64,000 nt of DNA, from contig JANTQA010000047.1 in the NCBI GenBank assembly GCA_027625915.1, positions 6,200,001-6,264,000 of the forward strand. Direction: 5' to 3'. The number at the start of each line of letters is the position of its first letter. Position 1 is the stretch's first letter. Below are positions 9,801 to 19,083 of this stretch, piece after piece. The stretch comes from Anaeramoeba flamelloides. Taxonomy: Eukaryota; Metamonada; Anaeramoebidae. A program made the translations under genes and the position numbers. The notes beneath the pieces were generated by a model. The model did not search any database. It was not told the origin of the DNA and saw nothing but the letters and a program-made list of their open reading frames with translations.

Positions 9801-11095
9801 TTACCCTCTCTGAAAACGGCACAAATTTGGTCGACGATTTTATCAAATCGGAAAACTTGACACTGCAGCTGTACGGGAACGTCAGGACAGGGTCCACCAA
9901 ATGGATCGAGATCTTCCAAAAGAATTACACAGTCACGGGAATGGACAACCTCCCCTTTTCCATAACCAAAACGGAATTCGTCAATGCCAACGGGGACCTG
10001 CTCGACTTTGACCTCGACATCGAATTCAATAACCCAAGCACAGTGAACGCAGATTGCTCAGAGATCGTATGCAAAATTTACTACAAGGGCGACTTTGTCG
10101 GCGAAACGATCCTCTACGACAAAAGCCTTGATATGGGGTACAACACCTTCAATTTCCTCCCCCAATTGAACTCCGAAGGCACAGACCTCATCGACACCTT
10201 CATCCAAAACACCACAGTCGATCTCGATCTCAACCTTTTCATCAAATTCGATCAGGGCGATCTCATCAATTTGTTTAACAAAACCATCCAGATCAAGGGA
10301 TTTAACAATTTGCAGACAGACGTCAAGGAATTTGATTTAATCAGCTCGGGCACAGACTACATCGAAGTCACAATCGAGGTCACTTTGACGAACCCCAGCG
10401 ACATCGACGTCAGGATTTCCAATTTCTATTTCGACCTGTTCTTCGACTCAAAGAAGATCGGATACGGCCAGAAGCAAGACTTCAGCTTGCCCGTCGGCAC
10501 CCTTCAGTTGTTTATCGATTCTCGGATTGAGGGCGACGAAGCTGCCATTTCGGACTTCTTGGGCAGATACATCAGCGGCAAAACTTCACAGTTGGAATTG
10601 GATTCAGACATGACCATCCTATTTGAAAACTCCGGAACGACCTGGGATTTTAGCACAATAATTACTACAAACCTTGATGGCATCGAGTCGCAAATTGTAG
10701 ATTTGACAGTTTCAGGATTCACCACCACACCCAGTCTCGGAACCAATGTCGACGTTGAAATTTTTAATCCAATGAAGTTTACCATCGATTTTGTTTCCTT
10801 TTTAGGCCCTTCCTATTACAATAATACACTAACAAACCCTTCAACCGATAAAATTTACCTATACGATGTAGATATAGACAACTCTGCTTCTCCGGTACCA
10901 ATTGCGCCTGACGGATCACACACCGAACAAGAAAATTATCCAATCACAGACATTAGTCAAACAGCTACATTAAGTTTACTGTTATTAAACGGCAATTTAT
11001 ATATCGATGTTTGGGATGGTCAATTAGTTTTGGATATTGGCGACTTTAGATGCAATCTGAATATTGATCTGATTGGAATAAAGGCTCATGCTTAG
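6851..11095 (+). CDS. Large single-pass membrane protein with LEA_2/Tag1-like repeats
   Basis: This intronless frame encodes 1,414 residues from the ATG at 6851. An in-frame ATG at 6752 would add 33 Phe/Lys-rich residues that look like untranslated leader. The first ~145 residues are acidic, Ser-rich and then basic (likely cytosolic). One hydrophobic segment follows at residues ~148-168 (IIVFCCCLVAGLIYMSV). The remaining ~1,240 residues are about nine repeats of 115-130 residues with the pattern NPS...F...I.Y....IG......G.N........T.LI.DFI, each closed by a linker such as IDGFDNFPF, ILDGFNGLEF or VTGMDNLPF. This beta-rich repeat style resembles LEA_2/WHy domains and the lumenal part of fungal Tag1/DUF3712 vacuolar proteins; that is an inference from pattern, not a confirmed hit. 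Potential N-glycosylation sites fit a lumenal or outside location. The middle (about 7000-10700) has near-balanced base composition, unlike every other gene here. Confidence 0.85.
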   Translation: MTNIVDYSSDDGIELNELHNIEKTDNVVNTQTNTPNQSTHSMQQKRMNSSSNEESSSSSSSSSLKVSSESGKEVDSDKESEIVVTSDQLSGSGSDEHTGTSRDGEEEEPRKKQTLRPTTASRLSRKSTKNKNRERPKSAFEKLKTKKAIAIIVFCCCLVAGLIYMSVDLYVRNALENADIEMTDVEIKSMDSQRMQVNTEFKVEIDSPVLVGFSMADSKIGYNDKNVGKVTFSKKSFSTISEKYNSDLVVDISELDNYLEMIQDFIELSQITIPFEVTIKFQGKMSLWKDRELSKKLRIAACGKVWLDLGEYELLEFGHELISLKCVATTEINTIVNANIPPLLLEMYYKDQLISSTLQEDVHFEKGANAIDAFADLLPEDTTLIEDFINSKYLKFHTNIFVYIEGADKSRLPVLFNKTINIDGFDNFPFRLEGLEIVEVNDDNIDLIMKLQFNNTSPISAVFHKMEIEILYQDVVIDNALINDQQLVPGPNYISVDVSLDESKSDLLQDFVMNEEVSIYLRCNLTVNKGGDEIEILNRPVEIEGLSGIEFEFTQNPHVVLEENSLKSSIDVDLEYTSNLDAEFGRWDVDIIYEGIIIGTASQTDVIFKKGPIHFELDLDLDSTEVDIVRDFLDLDEVTVILNGTIFSHANSPKEDGISLFTRNFTMQAFGGFDFTVETMSLTEFTKTEMTVITTINFHNPSDVTAVMTEMNFDLEYKGVNISTPVFGDIQIDSGDNRLDFEFVLDTSTTDIFEDFIRDEQAHFNLYAQFRPKDYLIDIEVILDGFNGLEFDISQIRITMIEDPDLTLEIDTDIDNPTTLDTEFDKIWIQLFYEDTYVGDATQSNAVLIKQQQNAFTFVADCTENGTALIDDFFKKENITFLMKAFARVDVDDPTQNDIAVFERLITIVSFNGMPFELVEFSPLSMTDSEIVVKIDSDLENPTKITNEFDELRIDIEYQDKLIGNILLTEFFLKRGLNDIIQEVTLSENGTNLVDDFIKSENLTLQLYGNVRTGSTKWIEIFQKNYTVTGMDNLPFSITKTEFVNANGDLLDFDLDIEFNNPSTVNADCSEIVCKIYYKGDFVGETILYDKSLDMGYNTFNFLPQLNSEGTDLIDTFIQNTTVDLDLNLFIKFDQGDLINLFNKTIQIKGFNNLQTDVKEFDLISSGTDYIEVTIEVTLTNPSDIDVRISNFYFDLFFDSKKIGYGQKQDFSLPVGTLQLFIDSRIEGDEAAISDFLGRYISGKTSQLELDSDMTILFENSGTTWDFSTIITTNLDGIESQIVDLTVSGFTTTPSLGTNVDVEIFNPMKFTIDFVSFLGPSYYNNTLTNPSTDKIYLYDVDIDNSASPVPIAPDGSHTEQENYPITDISQTATLSLLLLNGNLYIDVWDGQLVLDIGDFRCNLNIDLIGIKAHA

Positions 11096-11713
11096 ATTTC
11101 ATAATATTTATTTCTCAATTATTTTTATTTTTCTTTCTTATTTTTCTTTTTCTTCTTCTTCTTCTTTTTCTTTTTCTTTTTCTTTTTCTTTTCTGAATTT
11201 TTCATTTTTTAATTTTCAATTTTCTAAAAAATTATTTATATACTTAATATTTAATATTAGATAAATAATATAAATGTATTTTTTAATAAAAAGTATTTTA
11301 ATTTTTTAAAGTTTTGTTTTTTTTTTATTTTCGATTTCTGAAAGTTTTTATTTGATTCCTTAACTAAATCCATTTTAGTATTAAATGATTTAATTGTATT
11401 TTTATATTTACTATAATCTATTTTTCGTTTTAACACTGTTAAAATCTCAAGAAGAAGTACTTTTTTCTCTCTCTTCTCCCTATTAACAAATTAATCCGAA
11501 TGAAATTGATTGATTGATACCAATTTAGATAATCGCGTAAGGATTTTGGAAATATGATCATGAAGATTTCTTGGAGAATTTACAATATATAAAATAATGT
11601 AATAACAGTAATAAAGGATTTATTCAATATATTCGAACGTTTAAAAACAATTTGTATAATTGGGTTATTTTTGGTTATTATTTATTCTAGAAATAATTTT
11701 GATATAATTAAGC
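11096..11713. other. 3' flank with pyrimidine tract
   Basis: Downstream of the LEA-like gene a long CT-rich tract (about 11127-11195, TTCTTC then TTTTTC units) is followed by plain AT-rich sequence. No coding exon or further signal is recognised. Confidence 0.45.
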
Positions 11714-12246
11714 ACCATTCCAAAAATTTGGACACATCCAAAATCAAAAATAGGAAAACAAACTCCCAATTTATTATTTTTTTTTAAACCTAATATAAAA
11801 CAACATTTAAATTACCCATTGTTTTTTTTTTTTTTATATTTAATTTGTTTTTATCCTATAAAAGAAAAAAATATAAAACTAAAAAATAAAAACAGGTGTG
11901 TCCAAAATGATGAAATGAACAGAACAAAACATGTTATATTGTTACATTTGTTAAAAATTTCACCAACAAATATTGATCGATCAAATTATAAGATACCATC
12001 AACTAATTGTCTCTGGTTTTTCTATTTAACTAAACGGAATTTAAAGCTTTATATTAATCATTTGAAAAAAAAGTCCAGATATAATCTAACAGATTAAGTA
12101 ACTGAGAAAACGGAAATGAAAACATAACAGAAAAGTCGAAAAATGATAAAAATATTATTAAAATCACAATTATTTCCATATTGGATATAACGTGTATTAT
12201 TGTAATTTTTTCAACTGTTTAAACTGTGCTCAAAAATTTTGGAATT
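11714..12246. mobile_element. Tc1-like TIR element remnant, second copy
   Basis: The left end is CCATTCCAAAAATTTGGACA and the right end CTGTGCTCAAAAATTTTGGA is its approximate inverse, giving a 0.53 kb element. The body is colinear with 3043-3555. The termini resemble Tc1/mariner ends (TCCAAAAxTTTGGACAC), but the TA flanks are not clear and no transposase is readable, so this is a non-autonomous and diverged copy. Confidence 0.5.
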
Positions 12247-12299
12247 TCGTTTACATTACATCATTTTTGTTAATTTGTAAAAAAAAAAATAATTATTAT

Positions 12300-12600
12300 T
12301 TTTTTTTTTTTATTATTTAAGGGAGGAGTTATTAACCCCCATTTTGTGCCCAAATTCCTAAATTTTTATTTAGGAATATAATTAAAGACTCAAAGATAAG
12401 TTTAATATCCACTAAGGCTAATAAACTTAATGAATCTTTTTTGGTAATAATATTGAAAATATTATTATTTTTTAATATATTAATTTTTTTTAATTCAGAT
12501 ATCCAGATTTTACGATTATTTTGATAGGATGAGCAATTCCATAGAAAAAATAATTGATTTATCAAAAATTAAAAATCGTTTTTAATAAAAAAAAAAGCGA
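12300..12600 (-). pseudogene. 5'-truncated LINE 3' end
   Basis: The minus-strand frame (stop at 12332) begins INQLFFLWNCSSYQNNRKIW and continues Leu/Ile/Asn-rich for ~60 residues. FFLWNC..Y...R parallels the DYFLWVCPFYIKYR tail of the 4.4-4.7 kb LINE fragment. A T run at about 12302-12312 on the plus strand is the corresponding A-tail. Only the extreme C-terminus of the LINE ORF survives. Confidence 0.4.
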
Positions 12601-12899
12601 GCAATACAGAACACAACTAATTGTTTTTTATACAATATATTGTTTTTCATTTTTCCTCTTGAAAAAAATTTTTTTTTTTTGAAATGTAATTAAAAACGAA
12701 TTGTTTATGATTAGTGTAATTATTTTTCAATTGGGTTATCTTTCCAAAAAACAGTTTAACCTTTTCAATTTTATCGATTTGAGATTTAATTTTGAACTGA
12801 TCTAAAATAATCGATGTATTTGAAGATTTTTTTTGTGATTTGAAAGGGAAAATCCTTCCAAAAAAAAAAATGATAAAGTTGTTGGGTAAAAGTCACATA

Positions 12900-13560
12900 C
12901 GATTATTCACGACCCATTTTATTTTAACATGTTTATCTTGTTTTTGATATACAATTGATTGGTTCAAATTCAGGATCATTTTCTTAAAGATAAAATAAAA
13001 CAAAATAGAAAATAATCAAAAGAGAAAAAAATACGATAGAATAAGAAAAAAGTCAAAGGCAAGGAAAAAAATTCATGTGATTCCCAATTTCAAATATTCG
13101 AAATTTAAAAAAATATTTACATTCATTTCTGATTTTTTATTTTCAAAGGGTTAGATCCCAGCAATTTATAACAACTTGTTTTCTTTATGTATACAGCTAA
13201 TTTAATCCGATTTAATCGAATTTATGTTTTGATTTGTAACCCTATATATTGAAAAACAGTAATAATTATATCGTCTAATGAGAGAAAAATAGATTCAATT
13301 GAAAAATGAAAAAAAATGATAAAAAAAAAATAATCCAGATCTCAAAAAGTGCCCAATAGCTACACTTCAAAACTGACGTATATGTTTTCAAAATTGTATA
13401 TTTTTACCATTCTATTTGGGAATTGAGTGCCAATATATGGTGTTTTTTTTTCTAAAAATTTCCTCTTTTTTGGTTGTTGATTTTTGGAGATCGGTTGTAC
13501 ATCACATGTTGGTTAGTTTTGATTTGGTTTAGTATTTATAAATATTACAAAAAAAAATTT
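12900..13560 (+). repeat. Dispersed repeat family M, copy 1
   Basis: It is shared with 59340-59830 (same strand) and, inverted, with 51380-51730 and 62850-63400. Landmark strings are GAGATCTCAAAAAG near the middle and GGTTGTTGATTTTTGGAGAT toward the right end, preceded by a TTTAATC-GATTTAATC-type stretch. About 600 bp in the fullest copies. No coding capacity and no clear termini; it is probably an old DNA element. Confidence 0.6.
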
Positions 13561-13624
13561 TTTTTTTTTCAATTTTACTTAATTATTTTTTTAATTCTGT
13601 CTTTTGAATGAATTTGAGAAAAAA

Positions 13625-13735
13625 AATCAAATATTTTTCTTGATAGGGTGATATTTAAAGTGATCAAAAAAAAATTTACTTCTCATTTTCGTAACAATGA
13701 GTCAAATTATGTGTTATATTTTTTGTTGTACTTAC
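13625..13735 (-). repeat. Dispersed repeat family N, inverted copy
   Basis: The reverse complement contains ATAACACATAATTTGACTCA followed by AAATATCACCCTATCAAGAA, matching 1505-1640 and 26925-27030. It lies directly beside the family M copy. Confidence 0.5.
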
Positions 13736-14309
13736 TATGATCTTTAAGGAAATTAAAACAAAAAAATTAAAAAAACAAACTTGAAAAATTCAATAATACT
13801 CTAAATCAGTACAGTATTATTTAAGAAAGATCTTTTTTCAAGAAATAACCTATATAAACATTCCATAAAAAAAGGTTTTTTTTATAATCAGTTTTTTGAG
13901 CTTTACTTTCAAAAAAAAAATAGTTGTAATAACTCGGCCCGAAAGTTCAATATCCTTTTTGTAAACCGAAAAACACAATTTCCAAAACATTTCGAAAATC
14001 AACATTTTAAAAAGGTTCTGTTCATTTACCAATATAATTCTTTATTCAAAGTGAGATAAAAAAATTGAAAAATGAACCAAAACAACTGCAACATTTTTTC
14101 TAATTTATCAGTATTTATCATTGAACTCTGTTAAAACCCTAAAAAAGTAATAAATCAAGAATATCTACCAGAGATAGTTATTAAATAAAACCATTTAAAA
14201 TCTTATTTTAGTGAATTATTTTTTCAAAAAAAAAAAGTTTTGGTTGTAAAAGGAAAGGCAAAGATCCTACCCTAAATTTTTTTTTTTTGATTTTTAAGAT
14301 GATGTGACA

Positions 14310-15182
14310 TTACTTTTCATCATTTTCAAAGTTGTCTTCATTTTCTTCATCTAATAATTCATCTTCATCAGGATCTGCCCACCATTCTACTAAACCCAAA
14401 CCGTCTTCTTTTACTGAACCAAAAACAATTAATGGAACCTTTGGATAAGGATCTCTAATTAACGAGTTTTGTTCTTTTTCTTTTTCATTTTTATTTATAT
14501 TTTCATTTTCATTTTCAACTTTTTCAATAGAAATAGACAAATTCTGTTTATTTTGCTGTGTGTTCTTTTCTTGGATTGGTTTAATTAATTTTTCTTCAGA
14601 CAAGTCTTCTCTAAATTTGATAGAATTGACCCTGAATCTAATTTTTCTTCCGATTTCCATAAACAACAAATGTGTTTCTTGATTGTTTTCCTCATTCTCA
14701 CTATTATCATTGTTGTCTTCTTCGTCGTCATCTGATTTGGATCCACCAATAGGATCCAGCTCGACATCTTCAGGATCCTTTGGCACAAAATGCCAAACCC
14801 ATAAGGATTCTGTTTCATCGAATTTTGTTCCCTTTTTGAGCGCTTTTGGGGGAATGTAAATGTCTTGGAAAAATTTACAAGAGATTTGAACTCCTTTTAA
14901 CGGGTCACAGTCAAGAATTTCTCCTTCGATAACTTCGTCTGAATAGGGCCTAAAAACTACCACGCGAAACTGTGTGTTAATATGCGCAGATCCGTCTCCG
15001 ACATGAACAAAGGCCTTCCCGATTTTGGCAATTTCAGAAACAAAGAGTACTAAACCTACATTGATGATTACCTTGTTGGAGTATTTTCTATTAAAGTACA
15101 CCTTCAGGATCTTGTCAATATTTTTGGAAAAGTTTGTTGGTGGGATTGTTGCAGTGTCAGTTATTAAATACAAAAAAAACAT
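14310..15182 (-). CDS. POLR3H: RNA polymerase III subunit RPC8 (RPC25 / POLR3H)
   Basis: This is the Rpb7-family stalk subunit that pairs with RPC9 on RNA polymerase III and works in initiation on tRNA and 5S genes. The protein is 290 residues, intronless, and starts MFFLYLITDTATIPP, directly comparable to human MFVLVEMVDTVRIPP. It continues with the family landmarks NKVIINVGLVL, GDGSAHINTQFRVVVFRP, GEILDCDPLKGVQIS, DIYIPPKALKKGTKFDE, WVWHF, the ring-like IRFRV segment, and the C-terminal GLGLVEWWADPDED. The SHS2/OB two-domain layout (residues ~1-80 and ~82-250) is intact. It is longer than the ~204-residue human protein because of two acidic or Lys/Glu inserts: a DDDEED/NEEN run after WVWHF and a KNEKEKEQ run before the last strand. 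The flanking regulatory sequence is AT-rich with no distinct element seen. Confidence 0.95.
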   Translation of the reverse strand: MFFLYLITDTATIPPTNFSKNIDKILKVYFNRKYSNKVIINVGLVLFVSEIAKIGKAFVHVGDGSAHINTQFRVVVFRPYSDEVIEGEILDCDPLKGVQISCKFFQDIYIPPKALKKGTKFDETESLWVWHFVPKDPEDVELDPIGGSKSDDDEEDNNDNSENEENNQETHLLFMEIGRKIRFRVNSIKFREDLSEEKLIKPIQEKNTQQNKQNLSISIEKVENENENINKNEKEKEQNSLIRDPYPKVPLIVFGSVKEDGLGLVEWWADPDEDELLDEENEDNFENDEK

Positions 15183-16084
15183 CTGTTTTGAAGCTTTGTG
15201 ATATTTTTGTGTTTCTTTTTGTTCAAAGTTTTGTTTTTATTTTGGTTAAAAGCGGAAGGTAAAGAGAGAAAGATTTTGAGTTTGGTCTTTAAATTTTGAT
15301 TTTATTACTGAAACCAAGAATAATCAAAATGAGAAGATCAAAAAGAAGATTTTTTTCTGTTTGATTTTGGTTAAAAAGAAAAATACGTTAGTATTAAAAA
15401 AAATGAAAATCAAAAGATTTGAACAAACAAAAATTGTAGAAAAACAGTGTTACATTTTTTTTACTTGCCGACAAGACTTTTTTTTTTTTGAAATTGTTCC
15501 AAATTTTGATTGAAATTATAAGATCACAATGCAATAACTTTCAATTTAAAAGTTTTTGACAATTCAAAACTTTTTAAACATGAAATTTAAACGACTTTAA
15601 CACTTTTTTCTAGTTTTCATAAAAAGAGTTTCAGGTTTGTGAAAGTTTAACAAATATTTTCTTTGAGATAACTTTTAAAAAAGTTCAATTAAATACAAAA
15701 GGTTAATTGTTTTTTATCTTTTTTATTTTTCCTCTTTTTTAGGCTTGAAAAAGTTTTTTCCAAGTATTTGAAATTTTTAAAAATATGAAAGAGGAAAAAA
15801 AACAGAAAACTTGCAGAATGTCGGTCTGTAAGTTCAAAAAAGTCTTGAAACTATTTGTTTGAATTGTACTTTTCTTGTGTGAAGGTAAGAAAGATTTGAT
15901 ATTTACAACAATTCATCTTAAATTGACGAAAAATCTGTTCTGGACATAGTAAAAACTGTTCAAATAAGATCATCATCAAAACGATTTTTGTTTTTTAAAT
16001 GACAGACAAGGACTTTTTTAATGATTTTATGAGTATCGTTAAGGAAATAGTACGACAACAGATTTGAAATAGGGTAATATTTTT
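15183..16084. other. Upstream region of the Pol III subunit gene
   Basis: AT-rich sequence without a recognisable gene or known repeat copy. A T run sits about 300 bp upstream of the RPC8 start. Nothing else is supportable. Confidence 0.4.
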
Positions 16085-16310
16085 CAAATACTGCTATATT
16101 CCTATTAATAAATGAAAATTTTTATTTCAATTTCCAAAATGAATATTAATTATTACTGCTACAATCAAATTAACAGAGTAAAAATTTTGTCTTCAAGTTA
16201 ACTAAATAAGGTTAATTATATGTTTAAAATTATCATTTGTCAACGGTGTTGTCAAGATCTTTGGATTTTCTTTAACTTCTAATTAGCCAGAATAATATTT
16301 TGGTTTATGG
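16085..16310 (-). repeat. Repeat family Q, uninterrupted copy
   Basis: In inverted orientation it matches 54530-54613 plus 55829-56025. Shared strings are TTTCAATTTCCAAAATGAAT, TCAAATTAACAGAGTAAAA and AGATCTTTGGATTTTCTTTA. At about 16275 the sequence reads through TTTCTTTAACTTC with one TTAA, exactly where the other copy carries the 1.2 kb element 54614-55828. This copy therefore documents the pre-insertion state. Confidence 0.65.
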
Positions 16311-17262
16311 ACTAAAAATTTTCATTTTTTAATTGGATTATAATAGTATGTTGCTGAAAATGTCAATATATGAAGAATCAGTTCTGTGTAAATATGCTCT
16401 TTTATTATGTGGTCCAAATATGCACCCCATCCCAATATCGTCCCCAATCAAAAGGAAAAAAAGAAGAAAAAAATATACCAAAAAAAAACAATTTTTTAAT
16501 TATTTTCATTTTTTTTTAATAAGCATTTTATCTCCCCTATCTACTTCTTATAAAAATGATCTAACTTTGAAACCTTTAATTAAATTATTTAGAACACGAA
16601 GGTTTTGATTATTTCGTTCTTGAAATCCAGAAATCTTTAACACTATTTATATTCACAGCTAGTCGAGAATCTTTTATCTCGTTAAATATATATGATTTTC
16701 ATGAGATTTAAATCATTTGGTCTCTAAGACTAATCAAGAACCTTAAACAGTTTCTCTAGAAAAGATATCAGAAGTTTTTGGTATTTATAATAGAAGGTTT
16801 TGTATTTTTGTTGAAAAAACAGCTTTATTCTGATTTTTTGGAATGATAAAAATTATAGGAAATTTTTGTTCAACCAAATTTCTTGATATTTTTCACTCTT
16901 CAAAGAACCTCATATATGGAGTTAATTGTTTTTTCTAATTCTAACACAAAGATCCCTAAAACACACAATTTTTAATTCAAGCTCCTCATAAGAAGGATCA
17001 ATATTTGAAAATAATTTCTTTATCCTTCTGAACTTCAAATTTGGACTTTTTTTTTTGAAGTTTTCAAGATCAAAATGATCTAGTACAAGAGAAAATTACT
17101 TATCAACAGATATTTAATATTAATACAACAACACATAAGTTCAAGTTGTCTTCTTTCACCCTTGTTCATTCATTTTCTTTTCATGTATTGATTAGTTAAG
17201 GAGATCAATAATAATCAATTTGATATTAAGATTTACTTTGGTAAATGACACTTACATATACA
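16311..17262. other. Intergenic, no gene seen
   Basis: AT-rich sequence. A 91-codon open frame at 16333-16608 is Lys-rich in its centre and resembles no family; it is not called as a gene. No repeat match was recognised. Confidence 0.35.
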
Positions 17263-17263
17263 G

Positions 17264-17455
17264 CCAGTCCCACTTTTAATCCACAAACTTTGAAAAAAAT
17301 TTAAGGCACAAAAAAAAAATCAAATTAAAGCAGACAATTCGGGTTCTAGCAAAATAATTTGGGACAAAAAAATTCCAAAAAAATTTTTTTAATTTGAGAT
17401 TTTTTTGTGCCTTAAATTAGGTTGAAAGTTAGTGTCTTAAAAGTGGAACTGACTC
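17264..17455. mobile_element. Palindromic TA-target MITE, uninterrupted copy
   Basis: It runs from TA|CAGCCAGTCCCACTTTTAA to TTAAAAGTGGAACTGACT, about 190 bp. Inner inverted segments around AATTTAAGGCACAAAA and TTTTTTGTGCCTTAAATT make it close to a full palindrome. It is the same family as 2248-3811, and its single internal TTAA is the empty site for the element inserted in that copy. Confidence 0.75.
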
Positions 17456-17474
17456 TATCAAAAGTCAATAAAAA

Positions 17475-18176
17475 AAATTTGGTTTAGAAGATTATTTTAT
17501 TATCTTGGAATAATATTTAAAAGTTATTTTTTTTTTTTTTTTTTAATTTAGGTTTAAAAAAATTATCGATTAAAAAGTAATTTATATTTGTTTAATTCCA
17601 ATTTAATAAAATGAAATTATTTTACATTTTTTTTTTTTTGTTTGTTTTTCAATTATTATATATTACTTAAATAAAAGTTTTAGAAAATTAATCAAATTAA
17701 AAATTTTATTGGCATAAAGAAATAAATTTCATTTGTCTCTTAATTGGATATTTATTGAAATTTTTTAAAAATAAAAAAATAAATTTCAAAGTAATTTATT
17801 TTTTTATTTATTTTTTTTATCATAAAATTAGCAAAATTGTTTGATGGTTATTATTAATAAATCAATGTGACGAGTTTTGAATTACTATTACTGTAATAAA
17901 ATTTCTGATTTCAAAAAGTAAAATAAAAATAAAAATCTTTAAAAAAAATGTAAAAACGAAAAATTATTATTATTTTTTCCAATTTTAAAAAAAAAATCAA
18001 TAACTTAACTACTTTATCTTTGAACTATTTTGACTTTTTATTATAATTCAAATCTGAATTAAAGACAAATAAGAAAATTAATATATTAGTACATCAATAT
18101 CATTTTATATCTTTTTTTAAAAAATTGATGAAATTTAGGCAAATCCGGGGCGCTAAGGGATATATATATATATATA
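17475..18176 (+). mobile_element. LINE 3' end (untranslated tail) ending at (TA)n
   Basis: About 700 bp match, in inverted orientation, 40846-41540, over the whole length with many substitutions. The copy ends GCAAATCCGGGGCGCTAAGG GATATA with a short (TA)n, and the 40.8 kb copy ends with the same string against (TA)n. The other copy continues upstream into a LINE-like ORF tail, so I read this as a 5'-truncated LINE consisting only of 3' untranslated sequence that favours TATA targets. Confidence 0.55.
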
Positions 18177-18229
18177 CATTAGAATTATTAATTTGAATTG
18201 ATTTTATTCGTTTTAAAATATTTAAAAAA

Positions 18230-18896
18230 TCAAGAAATAATTAATAAAATCTATTGTTATATTTATTCATTGTGTTACTACCAATTCACTGACATATTAA
18301 GATTTGGATGTTAAAAATCGTTTTTAAAAATAATCAAATTTAAAAATATTTCTTTTTTCATAAGTTGAATTTTTCAGCTTTTAAAAAAGTATTTTGGGGG
18401 GGATTTTTAATTTAATAGTTTGGTTGTTTTTCTTGTATTTTTTGATCTTCTATAAAAATAAAAAATTGATTCACATTGTTCTTTGAGTCAAAAAAATAAA
18501 TGATTTTAGGTAAGTTTAAAATAATAATTGTAATTTTTTTGAAATTAAGTAGATTTTTTATATAGTGTTATTTTATAAAAGTTTGAGGTTTCATTTTTAA
18601 AGTTGGTTTTGTAGAATTCCTTCACACACAATAAGATTTCTTTCTTCTTTTAAAGTAAATATATTATTTTGAAATAATTTGGAAATCAGTTGGATTATTA
18701 ACTTTTCAAAAATGAGAAAAATGGATCTTGTTTATAAAAAGAAAAAAATTCATTTCCACAAATAATACTTAAAAGTAAGTTTGGACTTGTAGTAATTTGA
18801 CTTGAATTTTCCGTTTTCAATTTCAAAACACAGTAAACTTTATTTGGATTTGTGATTAAATTTTAATGAAGATTTTTTTAGTTAACTAATCACTTA
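18230..18896 (+). repeat. Decayed copy of the TTAA-element family
   Basis: It is colinear with the right half of 54614-55828. Shared strings include AAGTTGAATTTT, TTTAAAATAATAATTGTA, GAAATTAAGTAGATTTTT, TTTCATTTTTAA, AATAAGATTTC and AAAATGGATC. It ends at TTAACTAATCACTTAA (about 18882-18896), a mutated form of the terminus TTTACTAGTCCC plus TTAA. The left end was not found. Confidence 0.5.
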
Positions 18897-19083
18897 ATGA
18901 AAGAAATTTTTGATAATTTATTAAAACCTCGAAATCGTAGAGAAAGACCAAAACGTTTCTTTAAAAATGATTCAGAAAAGTTTTGGAATGGTCAAAATAT
19001 AGCAATCAAAAGTACAATTATGACATTGAAATTAATTTCACGAATTTCATTTTTTTATTTTTTTCTTGTTTTCTTTTTTTGAT

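Noticed and set aside
8747-9919. 390-codon open frame on the minus strand inside the LEA-like gene
   Set aside because: It is the mirror of the base-balanced codon pattern of the plus-strand gene; the plus frame has the clear repeat structure and the minus protein has none.
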